Positions 1 through 8,767 are shown, numbered from the stretch's first letter. The stretch: 64,000 bases of DNA from Dyadobacter diqingensis (GCF_024220585.1 NZ_JAMXKF010000002.1:567392-631391); one strand, 5' to 3'. Translations and numbers: made by a program. Notes: a model not told the origin generated them from the letters alone.

Positions 1-230
1 ATTGCGACATAATGCCGGGCATCAGAATTAATGGAAAGTTGTAACGCCTGGCTCAGTTTAGTAGATGCCGAGTCGTATTCCGAACGTTTTATCAAAGGTT
101 CAGAAGATGAAATCAAGTCTTGAATATTCGGTGGCGCAACTGCTCTGGTGCTCTGAGCAAAAGCCTGGATAGTGCCTGCATAAGAAAGCAACTGAAGCAG
201 GCTGATTACGAAAGTCTTGAAATTCATCAT
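1..230 (-). CDS. N-terminal part of a secreted protein, cut by the window edge
   Basis: An open frame on the minus strand starts with two consecutive ATG codons (228-230 and 225-227) and runs off the left edge, giving about 76 residues. Residues 1-30 form a signal peptide: a Lys, a hydrophobic stretch rich in Leu, then a likely cleavage site after QAFAQ. The following part (QDLISSSEPLIKRSEYDSAS and onward) is helical and resembles the first helices of a TPR region. Such regions occur in secreted TPR proteins and TPR histidine kinases of this phylum, but too little is visible to choose. The segment between this start and 354 has no gene. Confidence 0.6.
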   Translation of the reverse strand, partial: MMNFKTFVISLLQLLSYAGTIQAFAQSTRAVAPPNIQDLISSSEPLIKRSEYDSASTKLSQALQLSINSDARHYVA

Positions 231-353
231 TTAAGAGAGTCGTGTATTGGATAAGTCACGGTTTACTGACCTACCTCCTCCTCAAAAGTAACATATTGGA
301 ATCCTGGGCTAGCTCCATTAAATAAGTTTTTTCATATTTTTCAGTTCTACATT

Positions 354-968
354 TCAACCTGCATATTTGACCGCCCCGGCAATCAGCTGGTGCCATTTCG
401 GAAGAACCGGGATGATCCCGCGTCCCCGAAATGTCCCTCGTGAATTTTGATTAAAAATGGCCCTTCTACAAAATGTCAGTAGTCTGGAATTTTCCCTTGG
501 TAAGAACGATTGATTTTCCTCCTTCAACATTTTTGAATGTACCACTGAACTCACCGGCAATCTTTCCAGGCCCAAAGGAGCGGCAGGCAAGGAGCTTTCG
601 GTGATTTTTACTACGAGAGGATCTGTTGATTTTTTATCATACTTGTAGTTCAAGCCATTGTAGACAAGAGTTAAACCACTGTCGGTCTTAAAGTTTGTAG
701 AATAATCGCCACTTCCCGTGTATCCGACAATGGTCATCGATATTAAATCTTTTTGGGGACTGTTATTACTTAAAATAGTAACATTGATCCCGGCTCCAAT
801 CTGTGCATCGACCGCACCGCAGGTTCCGGTCCATACGGTACCATTTACTTCCACAGACATGGTACCCGTTTTTTCATTTTTAACCGGACTGATGTCTTTG
901 CCGCTTTTTTTACAGGAAGTAAAGACAACAGACATAAGGACGATTGCTATAATTTTTGAGATTTTCAT
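354..968 (-). CDS. small lipoprotein, DUF6252-like, with a probable frameshift near its 3' end
   Basis: The protein starts with a lipoprotein signal peptide (MKISKIIAIVLMSVVFTSC, lipobox FTSC, Cys at 19). A short beta-rich domain follows that begins with a typical MSVEVNGTVWTG strand, as in DUF6252-like small secreted proteins of Bacteroidota. The last 65 or so residues of the open frame are Arg-rich and unlike the rest. Reading the other frame from about position 570 downward restores a sensible end (PGKIAGEFSGTFKNVEGGKS, then a beta strand) with a stop at 466-468. One base appears to be missing near 565-585 in a GGGCC run, so the ancestral gene probably ended at 466. It lies 14 bases downstream of the next gene and is probably co-transcribed. 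Function unknown. Confidence 0.6.
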   Translation of the reverse strand: MKISKIIAIVLMSVVFTSCKKSGKDISPVKNEKTGTMSVEVNGTVWTGTCGAVDAQIGAGINVTILSNNSPQKDLISMTIVGYTGSGDYSTNFKTDSGLTLVYNGLNYKYDKKSTDPLVVKITESSLPAAPLGLERLPVSSVVHSKMLKEENQSFLPRENSRLLTFCRRAIFNQNSRGTFRGRGIIPVLPKWHQLIAGAVKYAG

Positions 969-982
969 GCTAAACGGTTTAA

Positions 983-1648
983 TTACAGGGGTATGTTCAC
1001 GCGCTTTAATTTAAAATTTCCGGTAATTAGCTGATGCTGGTACTGGGCGCATTTACTTTCGGGTTTATAATACACATTGATATGAAAGCTGCCTTCGATA
1101 ACACCGCCGTTTTCGCTACTATATTTGGTGACGTCGATACTTTGGAAACCCACCTGCATCTGTTGTTCACTACAACGACCGTCCTTATCTGGAGGCAGCC
1201 GCCAATAGTTTTTACGATTGTCATACGCCATTAAAGGAGAAGGGGTCGATGTAATCAAACCTGACCTGGTTCTTTTAGTGTAGCTCGATGTATTTTTGGC
1301 ACCAGAATCTTCCTCCCGAAATTGATATACCCCTTCATGGGTTACATTATCAACGCTGAAACCAACATTGAATCCGTTGGACTTGGTGGGGTCAAGGTAG
1401 TTCAGCGCACCAAAGGCAACGACCATCTGATTTCCAAGAAAATTGCATCCGGCAACTTGTTTTCCCATATTGGTTTCCATGGATACAAATTGTTTAAAGG
1501 TGTAATTTTCTCCGACATCAAAAGTAGCATCCACGCCATAGTCGGCTAAGTTCTCCTGTGGTATTGGTGTTTCTGATTCCCGGCTGCATCGACCCGCCAT
1601 CAGGACAGGGACACAAAGCAGTATGAATTTAAAGGCCAGTTTTTTCAT
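983..1648 (-). CDS. secreted protein of unknown function
   Basis: This 221-residue protein has an N-terminal signal peptide with a hydrophobic core FILLCVPVLMAG followed by RCS. The Cys could suggest a lipoprotein, but Arg at -1 does not fit a standard lipobox, so a plain secreted protein is equally possible. The mature part is beta-rich, without a domain I can name. It is the first gene of a probable two-gene minus-strand unit with the smaller lipoprotein 14 bases downstream, and both may belong to the loosely related small beta-sandwich proteins around DUF6252. The upstream region has the sequence CACTTTTG about 50 bases before the start, one mismatch from the -7 consensus TAnnTTTG. Confidence 0.6.
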   Translation of the reverse strand: MKKLAFKFILLCVPVLMAGRCSRESETPIPQENLADYGVDATFDVGENYTFKQFVSMETNMGKQVAGCNFLGNQMVVAFGALNYLDPTKSNGFNVGFSVDNVTHEGVYQFREEDSGAKNTSSYTKRTRSGLITSTPSPLMAYDNRKNYWRLPPDKDGRCSEQQMQVGFQSIDVTKYSSENGGVIEGSFHINVYYKPESKCAQYQHQLITGNFKLKRVNIPL

Positions 1649-1885
1649 GTTGCATTCCGTTTTTTTCTTCTATGTAGTTTGTGCAAAAGTGAGTCTTTCC
1701 CGACGTAGTGGTCTGGGTTATATTGACGGAAAGAACAGAACCGGCAAATTTTTATCGACGTGCAAATTTGGGATATAAGGCCATGCACTTCAATACCATA
1801 TAAGGGTTAGGGGAAATTACGTGGTTCGATGGAGCAGCAGTGGGGATTTCAATTCTTTTGGCCACAAGAATACTGTGATATCTGA
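1649..1885. other. intergenic stretch without a recognised gene
   Basis: About 240 bases between the start of the minus-strand secreted protein gene and the transposase remnant. The left end probably holds the promoter of the minus-strand gene. I found no convincing coding frame in the remainder. It could contain further, unrecognisably decayed sequence from the mobile element to its right. Confidence 0.4.
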
Positions 1886-2117
1886 ATTAATTTTCCATCC
1901 CAACGGCGACTCACTCCGGCCGAGGAGTTCAATATGCTTGCACCGAATTTAAAAGTCTGTTCGAAGAAAATGCACTTGTGGTCAGGAGTATGAGCCGTAA
2001 AGGGAATTGTTGGAATAATGTGGTTGCTATGTACTTTTTTAAACCTTAAAACCCGAATGTGTTTATCAAAATAAATTTATCAATAAACAGCGGAGATTGA
2101 TTTTATTTGATGTTTCG
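1886..2117 (+). mobile_element. decayed 3' end of an IS3-family transposase (OrfB)
   Basis: The plus strand encodes, in at least three joined frames, the C-terminal part of an IS3-family DDE transposase. From 1912 the frame reads HSGRGVQYACTEFKSLFEEN and continues to 2049 with the diagnostic [19 protein letters not shown]; intact relatives read HSDRGVQYA and [22 protein letters not shown]. A one-base deletion near 2041-2045 shifts to TLKPECVYQNKFINKQRR, matching the TLKTE.VYQ.KF.NK.QA continuation. A third frame before 1905 gives LIFH. The catalytic Asp and Glu positions are changed (HSD to HSG, AES to AMY). No OrfA, terminal inverted repeats or target duplication were found, so this is a dead fragment. 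Confidence 0.8.
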
Positions 2118-2241
2118 GTCAGAGAACAATGACGTTCGGACGTAGTCTGGAGACTACGCCTAACAAAGTCAGAGACCGATGACGCTCGGACGTAGTCTGG
2201 AGACTACGCCCAACAAAGGGGAGACTACGCCCAACAAAGGG
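2118..2241. repeat. tandem 50-bp repeat with an internal palindrome (two and a half copies)
   Basis: Unit 1 (2118-2167) and unit 2 (2168-2217) are 50 bases long and differ at about four positions. A third, truncated unit (about 2219-2241) keeps only the right-hand part. Each full unit contains CGTAGTCTGGAGACTACG, a near-perfect palindrome with an 8-base arm able to form a short hairpin. Structure and size resemble interspersed REP-like elements. The array begins directly where the transposase remnant ends. Confidence 0.8.
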
Positions 2242-2406
2242 ATTGTTATATCACCGATAGAATTGGAAGAATTTTTAAACAAACGGAAGGTTGCTGCTTA
2301 CACCTGAATGCTTTATTGTTAAAATTCCAGCATCGCCTTCAACATATCCAAACAAGCTCCCAACAAGCCTGTTTTTGCAGCATTTATTTGCACTTTCTTG
2401 CTTAAA

Positions 2407-5268
2407 TCACTTTTCCAACACCTTCCCAATCAATATTTGCGTTTCATGGTTTTCGTGAGAATCTGCTTTGCCCAGGCGGTCGTTCAGGTCTTTTAAGACC
2501 TTTTTGGACTCATCTGTTCCTATTGCCGCAACTCGTTGTATGGTGTAAGGCAATATCTTTGGGAGTTTTGCTTTTTCAGCCAGTTGCAATGCCCTTTTCA
2601 TATCCAGCCCGGCTAAGGGCTCCGCGGCATACCACACCATCAACGGCAGGTTATGATCGTCTTTATCTTCCGATTTTTGAACCAATGCCTCCACAACATC
2701 CCAGCGCTGCGCAGGTTCCAGTCTCAACATCGCAGAGGTGAGATACAACCTTACCAGAGCCGACTGGTCATTTTGGGCCAGGGTCACGAAACGCTTCAAC
2801 GTTTCGGGAGATACTGTTTTGTTTTCAGCTAGTAACTGAATTGCCCAGCTTCTGACATATTCATTTTCATTCGTCAGTAAACCGGTCAGATCTTTTTCAT
2901 TTAAACCTTTTGTAACATGAAGCGTCCATAAAGCCCGAAGTTTTCGGGTTGCATCCGGATTTTTAGCCAATATTTCTTTCAACGCTTTATGCACTTTCTT
3001 ATTTGCGCCACGTTCCTGCAAAATGGTCCTAGCCTGACGAACGTACCACTCATTCGTATGGAGCTGGTACTTTACCAGTTCCATATCCGATGCTTTTGAA
3101 AGATCCACTTTGACCCATTTATCCTGCTCATGTGTAATCTTGAAAATCCTCCCCATCGTTTTGTTATGTACATCCGGGTTCGGGCTGTGGCACTGGTTTT
3201 TATCATACCAGTCGATGGCGAATACAGAACCGCTTGGGTCATACTTGAAATTAAGCCACTGCGACCAGGAGTCGTTCATCGATAGGAAGTCGTTTTTGTG
3301 AGTGGCCTCATAACCGGAACCGGATCGTGTTAAGTGATCAATATTCAGTTTCGCACCGTTGATGTTATTCATAAAAATATCGTTACGATACTCCTTCGGC
3401 CAGCTGTCACCTCCCAGATAAATCATCGCTCCCGCATGTGCGTGCCCTCCTCCTGCCGAAGCTGAACGAAAATTCCCCGCATGCGGTCCACGCTCTCCCA
3501 CCCAGTGGACATGATCTGCAATTGTTTTGATATCATCGTAAGTATAGGGGTTAAAATGCTTTCCGGCCTGACGCTGATAACGAGCGCCCTGAATCACGTG
3601 ATACATATGTGGGATCACACAAACCGTTATAAAGGGATGCCCATAATCATTAAAATCGATTCCCCACGGATTGCTCGAACCTTCCGCGAAAACCTCAAAC
3701 TGATGTGTGGTCGGATGATAACGCCACACGCCGGCGTTGATTTTTGTCCTTTCGGCGTCTGTTGCACCCGGCTTTCCTACGTTCGAATGAGTAAAAACAC
3801 CGTGTGTCCCGTAAAGCCAACCATCGGGCCCCCATCTCAGATTATTCAGCACTTCATGCGTATCATGTGTTCCCCAGCCGTCGAGCAGTTTCTGCGGAGG
3901 GCCAGCCGGTTTATCATTTTTTGCATCAATGGGTATAAACAAAAGATAAGGCGCAGCACCCAGCCAAACACCACCCATCCCCACTTCAATACCACTGACG
4001 AGATTCAATCCTTCGGTAAAAACTTTTCTGCTGTCAAGTGTGCCGTCACCATTGGTATCTTCAAAGATCAATATCCTGTCTCTCCCCTGTCCTTCGGGTG
4101 CCGGAACCGGATAAGTATGTCCTTCAACCACCCAAAGTCTACCCCGTGCATCGATCGTAAAACTGATTGGACGGATAATATCAGGCTCTGCTGCTGCCAG
4201 CGTCACGTTAAAACCTTTTGGCGGCGTCATTGCTTTTGCCGCTTCCTGCCCCGAAAGTCCCGCATTCAGTACAGGATCGAGCGGTGGAAGAATGATGATA
4301 TCCTTCTGTTTAAGTTCATTCGGGAAATCAGGACGGGTGGGGTAAAACAAAAACTCGTCAAAATTAATATGCGCCCATTTATCATTCGGGATATAAGGTA
4401 TTTGCGAAATACCCGTCTCGTTATCAATAATCCTGATAAAAATCTCTTTGTTCAGATAAGGCTGTAAATCCACAACCGCCGGCTGAAGCGTAGCGCGCCC
4501 CTGTCCCGTAATATGATAAATAATCTCATTCGTCCCCGCCAGCACCAGCTCAACCCGGGTATCCTGTAACGCTCCGCCGGATACCCTGAAAGCGGCAAAT
4601 GGCTGTGTCACCTTAAACGGCACAGAAGTTAACGTACCCGTCAATTTATAATTTGTGTTACCACCGCTGCTTAGAAAATATTTCCCCTCAAAGCCAATGT
4701 GCATATCTTTTTCATGCACCGGCGAAGGATCCTGCGACACCAGCGGATTCGTAAATGCATCACCGGTTGCCGTCCAGTCTTTCAAAGTACCGGTTTCAAA
4801 ATTCAGGTTCAACACTTGCCCGTCTTTAACAGGAAGCTGCCCTGCCACAGTTTTATCAGATATAACGCCTTCTACCACTTCAAAACTCCCAACCATCCCC
4901 GCCGCGCGATGTCCAGGCACAGAACAATAATAAGTATCACTTTGCTCTGCCTTGAAAACAATACTTGTCGTCGCACCTTTTTCGATAATCACCGTACTTT
5001 TCAACCCCAGTTTTTCCAGCGAAATGTCATGGGTCATCAATTCTCCGTTGGTAATTTTAATTCGGACACGATCACCTTTATTTGCTTTTAACGTAGGATT
5101 CCGCGCGCCATCCGGTGCAAAAAAACCTAGCATGGTCGCTTCAAGTGTATAATCCCGGTCAAAATGCGTAGTGTCTTGCCGGACTAACCTGGGCAAACCA
5201 GAGCCATAAGTTGCGGACAACGAGCAAAAAATCAGAAAAACCGGGATTAGAAAACGAAATGCAGACAT
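2407..5268 (-). CDS. secreted cupredoxin / dehydrogenase-type beta-propeller / HEAT-repeat protein
   Basis: The 953-residue protein has a signal peptide (about 1-22). Residues 36-133 are a cupredoxin domain with a complete type-1 copper set: His80 (MTHD) and Cys115, His120 and Met125 in YYCSVPGHRAAGM. A beta-sandwich, possibly carbohydrate-binding, follows (about 145-330). Residues about 345-745 form a propeller of the type called putative membrane-bound dehydrogenase, related to soluble glucose/sorbosone dehydrogenases, with motifs such as GRLWVVEGHTYP and FEDTNGDGTLDS. The C-terminus (about 760-950) is alpha-helical HEAT-like repeats. No CxxCH haem motif is present, unlike many relatives; the copper domain may take the electron-transfer role. 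Periplasmic or surface sugar oxidation is inferred from the family. It stands alone on the minus strand. Confidence 0.85.
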   Translation of the reverse strand: MSAFRFLIPVFLIFCSLSATYGSGLPRLVRQDTTHFDRDYTLEATMLGFFAPDGARNPTLKANKGDRVRIKITNGELMTHDISLEKLGLKSTVIIEKGATTSIVFKAEQSDTYYCSVPGHRAAGMVGSFEVVEGVISDKTVAGQLPVKDGQVLNLNFETGTLKDWTATGDAFTNPLVSQDPSPVHEKDMHIGFEGKYFLSSGGNTNYKLTGTLTSVPFKVTQPFAAFRVSGGALQDTRVELVLAGTNEIIYHITGQGRATLQPAVVDLQPYLNKEIFIRIIDNETGISQIPYIPNDKWAHINFDEFLFYPTRPDFPNELKQKDIIILPPLDPVLNAGLSGQEAAKAMTPPKGFNVTLAAAEPDIIRPISFTIDARGRLWVVEGHTYPVPAPEGQGRDRILIFEDTNGDGTLDSRKVFTEGLNLVSGIEVGMGGVWLGAAPYLLFIPIDAKNDKPAGPPQKLLDGWGTHDTHEVLNNLRWGPDGWLYGTHGVFTHSNVGKPGATDAERTKINAGVWRYHPTTHQFEVFAEGSSNPWGIDFNDYGHPFITVCVIPHMYHVIQGARYQRQAGKHFNPYTYDDIKTIADHVHWVGERGPHAGNFRSASAGGGHAHAGAMIYLGGDSWPKEYRNDIFMNNINGAKLNIDHLTRSGSGYEATHKNDFLSMNDSWSQWLNFKYDPSGSVFAIDWYDKNQCHSPNPDVHNKTMGRIFKITHEQDKWVKVDLSKASDMELVKYQLHTNEWYVRQARTILQERGANKKVHKALKEILAKNPDATRKLRALWTLHVTKGLNEKDLTGLLTNENEYVRSWAIQLLAENKTVSPETLKRFVTLAQNDQSALVRLYLTSAMLRLEPAQRWDVVEALVQKSEDKDDHNLPLMVWYAAEPLAGLDMKRALQLAEKAKLPKILPYTIQRVAAIGTDESKKVLKDLNDRLGKADSHENHETQILIGKVLEK

Positions 5269-5522
5269 AATAACAGGTGGTAAGTTTGTTAGGAATATTC
5301 GCCTTTATATTATAATGTAACCCATATGAACAGATCACTATAACTAGATAAAAGACCGTTTCCCTCATTTCTACGCATTGGGGCTGAGCTATTATTTATG
5401 CTCGTCGGATATATGTGACAAAACTTTTAACAAATTTTATAACCTACTTTGATTCAGCGATTTTCCTTTTTACCTTGTTTCAAAAGATTATTCTTTCAGA
5501 TTAAACAAGCCCGCTAAATTTT

Positions 5523-5813
5523 ATGACAAAAGCAGATACGGTTGCACAAATAGCAGATGCAACCGGAATTCCAAAGGAAGAGGTAGAAAAGGTTCTGGAA
5601 TCGTTTTTCATAACCGTTAAGAATTCAATGAGCGGAGGGGAAAATATTTACATCCGCGGTTTTGGCAGTTTTATTAATAAGGAAAGAGCTGAGAAGACAG
5701 CAAGGAATATTACATTGAAATCGACTGTGATTGTCCCGGCTCATGTCGTTCCACATTTCAAACCATCGAAGGAATTTGTTAACCAGGTGAAGGAAGGCAA
5801 CAAGTTGACATAA
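5523..5813 (+). CDS. HU-family DNA-binding protein
   Basis: The 96-residue protein has the full HU/IHF fold: helical N-terminus (MTKADTVAQIADATGIPKEE), the G-F-G-S-F strand at IRGFGSFINKERAEKTARN, and a beta arm ending in HFKPSKEFVNQVK. HU proteins bend and compact DNA in the cytoplasm. It differs from the standard Bacteroidota HU by a less basic arm (NITLKSTVIVPAHVV in place of the usual RNP-type tip), so it is a divergent paralogue. It is monocistronic: about 250 bases of upstream region on one side and a strong hairpin terminator at 5842-5879 on the other. Confidence 0.9.
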   Translation: MTKADTVAQIADATGIPKEEVEKVLESFFITVKNSMSGGENIYIRGFGSFINKERAEKTARNITLKSTVIVPAHVVPHFKPSKEFVNQVKEGNKLT

Positions 5814-5841
5814 ACTAAAATTCGAAGTAAGCATCCAGTCT

Positions 5842-5879
5842 GTAATCCCGGAAAAATTCTTTCCGGGATTACTTTTTTT
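5842..5879 (+). terminator. Rho-independent terminator of the HU gene
   Basis: A perfect 13-base stem (GTAATCCCGGAAA, 5842-5854, pairing with 5860-5872) with a five-base loop is followed directly by seven T residues. It lies 28 bases after the HU stop codon. No A-run precedes it, so it should act on the plus strand only. Confidence 0.9.
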
Positions 5880-5895
5880 ATACCCTCCGATTATA

Positions 5896-6501
5896 TTAAA
5901 ATATTGTCCGAAAAGTAAGATTTACCCGTTCGGCAGCTTTTGTTGTCATTTTCGGGATCCTGTGCTCCCAATGATGCTGCAAATCGCCTTTCATGATCAG
6001 CAGGGAGCCGTTTTCAAGATGCAGAGAATACTTGCGCTGGTGGTCCGTTTTATGGCGAAACTCAAAGTTTCTTCCCTGCCCAAGGCTCAGCGAAGCGATA
6101 TTCGGTCTTTTGCCCAGCTCCGTCTCATCGTCGCTGTGCCATGCCACTGAGTCATTCCCATCCCGGTAATAATTCAGCAAAACGCTGTTAAAGGATAACC
6201 TGGTCGAACTTTCAATTTTTTCTTTCAGATACAAAAGTTCGTCCGTCCAGAAAATGGGGTCAAACCGGCTACCGGAAAATGCGTAAGATTTATTTTTATC
6301 GCCATACCACGCCATCAGCCTTGGCGTCAGCAGTTGTTTTCCATACATCATAATCGTGCGCTGCTGCCAGGGAACTTCACTAATGATTTTTTCCATTACC
6401 TCACGACTCTCTTTCTGGCTTAAAAAACCCGGATAATATTCCAGGAGATTTTCCGGGAATACCAGTCCCTCATCCTGATTAAATAAGTGCAGCTGATTCA
6501 T
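5896..6501 (-). CDS. AlkB-like Fe(II)/2-oxoglutarate-dependent dioxygenase
   Basis: The product (201 residues from this start) is an AlkB-type dioxygenase. Such enzymes remove alkyl groups from DNA or RNA bases by oxidation. The iron ligands are His122 and Asp124 (AWHSDDE) and His180 (HHWEHRIPK), and the 2-oxoglutarate-binding Arg is in ERVNLTFR near the C-terminus. LNYYRDGNDSVAWHSDDE and LSLGQGRNFEFRHK are typical of the bacterial group close to human ALKBH2/3. The frame is open further upstream to an ATG at 6627, but those 42 extra residues are Cys- and Arg-rich and do not fit the family. The start at 6501 gives the usual length and has AAGGA upstream. It converges on the HU gene. Confidence 0.88.
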   Translation of the reverse strand: MNQLHLFNQDEGLVFPENLLEYYPGFLSQKESREVMEKIISEVPWQQRTIMMYGKQLLTPRLMAWYGDKNKSYAFSGSRFDPIFWTDELLYLKEKIESSTRLSFNSVLLNYYRDGNDSVAWHSDDETELGKRPNIASLSLGQGRNFEFRHKTDHQRKYSLHLENGSLLIMKGDLQHHWEHRIPKMTTKAAERVNLTFRTIF

Positions 6502-6808
6502 AATCTGATTTAAATCCTTATCTTCAAACAAAATACCCTCTTGCCAACGGTGCCTCAGAAGCTTCAGTCTTGCTCTATTGTTAAACAATATCTGGCGTCG
6601 AAAGTTGCAGTTGCAAACGATGCTCATACCTCTCGTTGATCGTTGGGATTTGACCGATTAAGTAACCTTTATTTGAATTTTTCAGTAAAAACAATAAATA
6701 TTTTAAGGGTAACCAATGGATTTTTCGTCTCGGTTTTAGTCAACCCTGGGTGATATTTTATTTGGAATTAATTAATGCAGCGAAGATTATTCCGAAAACT
6801 CAACAAAA

Positions 6809-7528
6809 ATGGGAAATGAAGTAATTTTACCTGACGAACATTCAGAAAATTTAAAAGCCGAGGTTTTTAAGGGTGATCCGCTATGGGATTCACTCAAAGA
6901 AGGAAGTAATAGTGCTTTTGAAAAAATATTCCGGCTTTATTACCCTGCGCTGCTTAATTACGGTCTCCGGTTTCACAAAGATGAGGAAGAAATCAAGGAT
7001 TGTATTCAGATCCTTTTTCTGAATATCTGGGAAAGGAAACAGTTTCTGGGCGCATCCGAATCTGTTAAAAGTTATCTTCTCGCCTCTCTGCGCCGATTAA
7101 TCCTGAAAAGGAAAAAACAGGAACCTTCTTTTGTAGAGCTGGATTCCGACGGATCCGATACCGACAAAGAGTATTCCGGTTTTAATATTGAGTTATCCGT
7201 TGAAGTAAAAATAATTCAGGACCAGACACTCAGAGAAAATATTTCTATCCTGCAAAATGCGATACAAAACCTGCCCGACCGCCAGAAAGAAGCGCTGTAT
7301 CTGAAATTTTACAATGAGCAGTCTTTCGGTGATATTGCGGCGGTAATGAATATCTCCACGAGAGCCGTTTACAAACTGATTTACAAAGCATTGGATGCAC
7401 TTAACCGCGAGCTGGCACCACAAACAAAGAATGTCCCTTTTGTAATCAGTATTTTTCTTTCGCTTCTTTTTTCAACGCCTCCCGAGCTTACGGCAAAGGC
7501 CGGACCGCTTGCTTCACTTTTAGAATAA
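6809..7528 (+). CDS. ECF-type RNA polymerase sigma factor, FecI-like
   Basis: The 239-residue protein has sigma region 2 at about 27-105 (FEKIFRLYYPALLNYGLRF to SYLLASLRRLI) and region 4 at about 145-195 (LPDRQKEALYLKFYNEQSFG, then a helix-turn-helix at MNISTRAVYKLIYKALDAL). In this phylum such sigma factors direct transcription of adjacent SusC/SusD genes and are held inactive by a FecR-type anti-sigma factor. The next gene downstream is exactly such a FecR protein, and SusC genes follow. The protein ends with an unusual hydrophobic tail (VPFVISIFLSLLFSTPPE) beyond region 4; whether it touches the membrane is unknown. Confidence 0.92.
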   Translation: MGNEVILPDEHSENLKAEVFKGDPLWDSLKEGSNSAFEKIFRLYYPALLNYGLRFHKDEEEIKDCIQILFLNIWERKQFLGASESVKSYLLASLRRLILKRKKQEPSFVELDSDGSDTDKEYSGFNIELSVEVKIIQDQTLRENISILQNAIQNLPDRQKEALYLKFYNEQSFGDIAAVMNISTRAVYKLIYKALDALNRELAPQTKNVPFVISIFLSLLFSTPPELTAKAGPLASLLE

Positions 7529-7675
7529 TTTATTTCAAATTGTAACTAATTAGTTATTAATCAGTTACCCTATTCTATTTATTATTTATAATAAATTCAA
7601 GAAAAAAAATAACAAACAGAGGGTCACTTAGCGATTGTTCGAGCTCTATTTAGATAAAGAACTAAGCTAACAAAA

Positions 7676-8731
7676 GTGGAAGAGCAGAAATACAAACATT
7701 TTAAATGTAACGATTTCGTGCTGGATGATGATTTCAGGGAATGGCTTAACGGCCAGGCCCCGGAAAAAAATCACCTTTGGGAATCGTGGCTATTGGCCAA
7801 TCCTGCGGGCAGGATCGAAGCCGAAAAAGCAAAAACGGTTATTTATGCACTTCAAATTAAAGGGAAAAAACCCGAAACCACGGACATTGACCAGCAATGG
7901 AAAAGGCTTGAAACCTCGATGGCCACGGTTAAACCATTGACTGCTGAAAGCAAAGAGATCACCTACGGCAGAATTTTCACGGTCTTAAAATGGATGGCCG
8001 CGGCATCCATCGTATTGGCCGTTATTTTCGCAACGGACCGTTATCTGCTTTCGGGCCGGCAACATACCGCGCTGGCACCCGTTGAGCAAAGATCAGACAA
8101 TGGTCAGCAACGCGACATCATACTTCCTGATGGTACGCGTGTCAAACTGAATGCGGGTTCTGTGGTGTCCTACCCTGCCCAATTTGCCGATAACCTTCGG
8201 GAGGTTACGCTGACGGGAGAGGCATTTTTTCAGGTTGTGTCTATGAAAAATGCTCCTTTTATTATTCATACCGGTAAGGTCACTACCAAAGTACTTGGCA
8301 CCTCCTTTAACGTACGGGCTTATCCTGAAACGGACGATGTTCAGGTTGCCGTGGTAGAAGGAACGGTAAAAGTAAGCGCTGAGATTTCTTCTTTGAAACA
8401 AAAAAACAGTGTCTGCCTTACCAAAAGGGAGATGGCAACTTTCGAAAAAAACCGCCAGGCGTTAACGATCAGTCCCTATGACGAGGCTGAACAAATCGGA
8501 TGGAAAGATGGTGTTTTACATCTCGAAAAATCCGATTTCGCCAGCACGATCATCAAACTCGAACGCTGGTATGGCGTCAAAATCAACATCAACAAGGATT
8601 TAAAACCAGATCCGACCTGGCGGTTCAGCGGAAGTTTTCAAAACAAGCCGCTGGGATATATCCTCAACGTGATGCGCTACCCCAACCGATTCTCTTATTC
8701 AATTCAGTCCGACATAGTTAACATTCAATAA
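7676..8731 (+). CDS. FecR-family anti-sigma factor
   Basis: The 351-residue protein starts at GTG (7676). It has a cytoplasmic N-terminal part that should hold the sigma factor, one membrane helix at about 101-120 (FTVLKWMAAASIVLAVIFAT), a periplasmic FecR domain (about 135-240, with ILPDGTRVKLNAGSVVSYP and GEAFFQV) and a C-terminal DUF4974 domain (about 280-351). FecR proteins receive a signal from the STN domain of a TonB-dependent receptor and release or activate the sigma factor. Gene order (sigma, FecR, STN-containing SusC) fits this cell-surface signalling scheme. It lies about 150 bases downstream of the sigma gene. Confidence 0.93.
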   Translation: MEEQKYKHFKCNDFVLDDDFREWLNGQAPEKNHLWESWLLANPAGRIEAEKAKTVIYALQIKGKKPETTDIDQQWKRLETSMATVKPLTAESKEITYGRIFTVLKWMAAASIVLAVIFATDRYLLSGRQHTALAPVEQRSDNGQQRDIILPDGTRVKLNAGSVVSYPAQFADNLREVTLTGEAFFQVVSMKNAPFIIHTGKVTTKVLGTSFNVRAYPETDDVQVAVVEGTVKVSAEISSLKQKNSVCLTKREMATFEKNRQALTISPYDEAEQIGWKDGVLHLEKSDFASTIIKLERWYGVKININKDLKPDPTWRFSGSFQNKPLGYILNVMRYPNRFSYSIQSDIVNIQ

Positions 8732-8767
8732 TATTGAAAGAAATGGGTGCAGATACGAGCTAAAAAA

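Noticed and set aside
2118..2241. CRISPR-like direct repeats
   Set aside because: Units are contiguous without spacers and contain an internal palindrome; only two and a half copies exist and no cas gene is near.
3481..4467. Open frame of 328 codons on the plus strand
   Set aside because: It is entirely antisense to the cupredoxin/dehydrogenase gene, whose domains are clear, and its own translation is Cys- and Arg-rich with no recognisable fold.
6502..6627. N-terminal extension of the AlkB-like protein
   Set aside because: The 42 residues do not resemble the family, are rich in Cys and Arg, and a downstream ATG gives the normal length.
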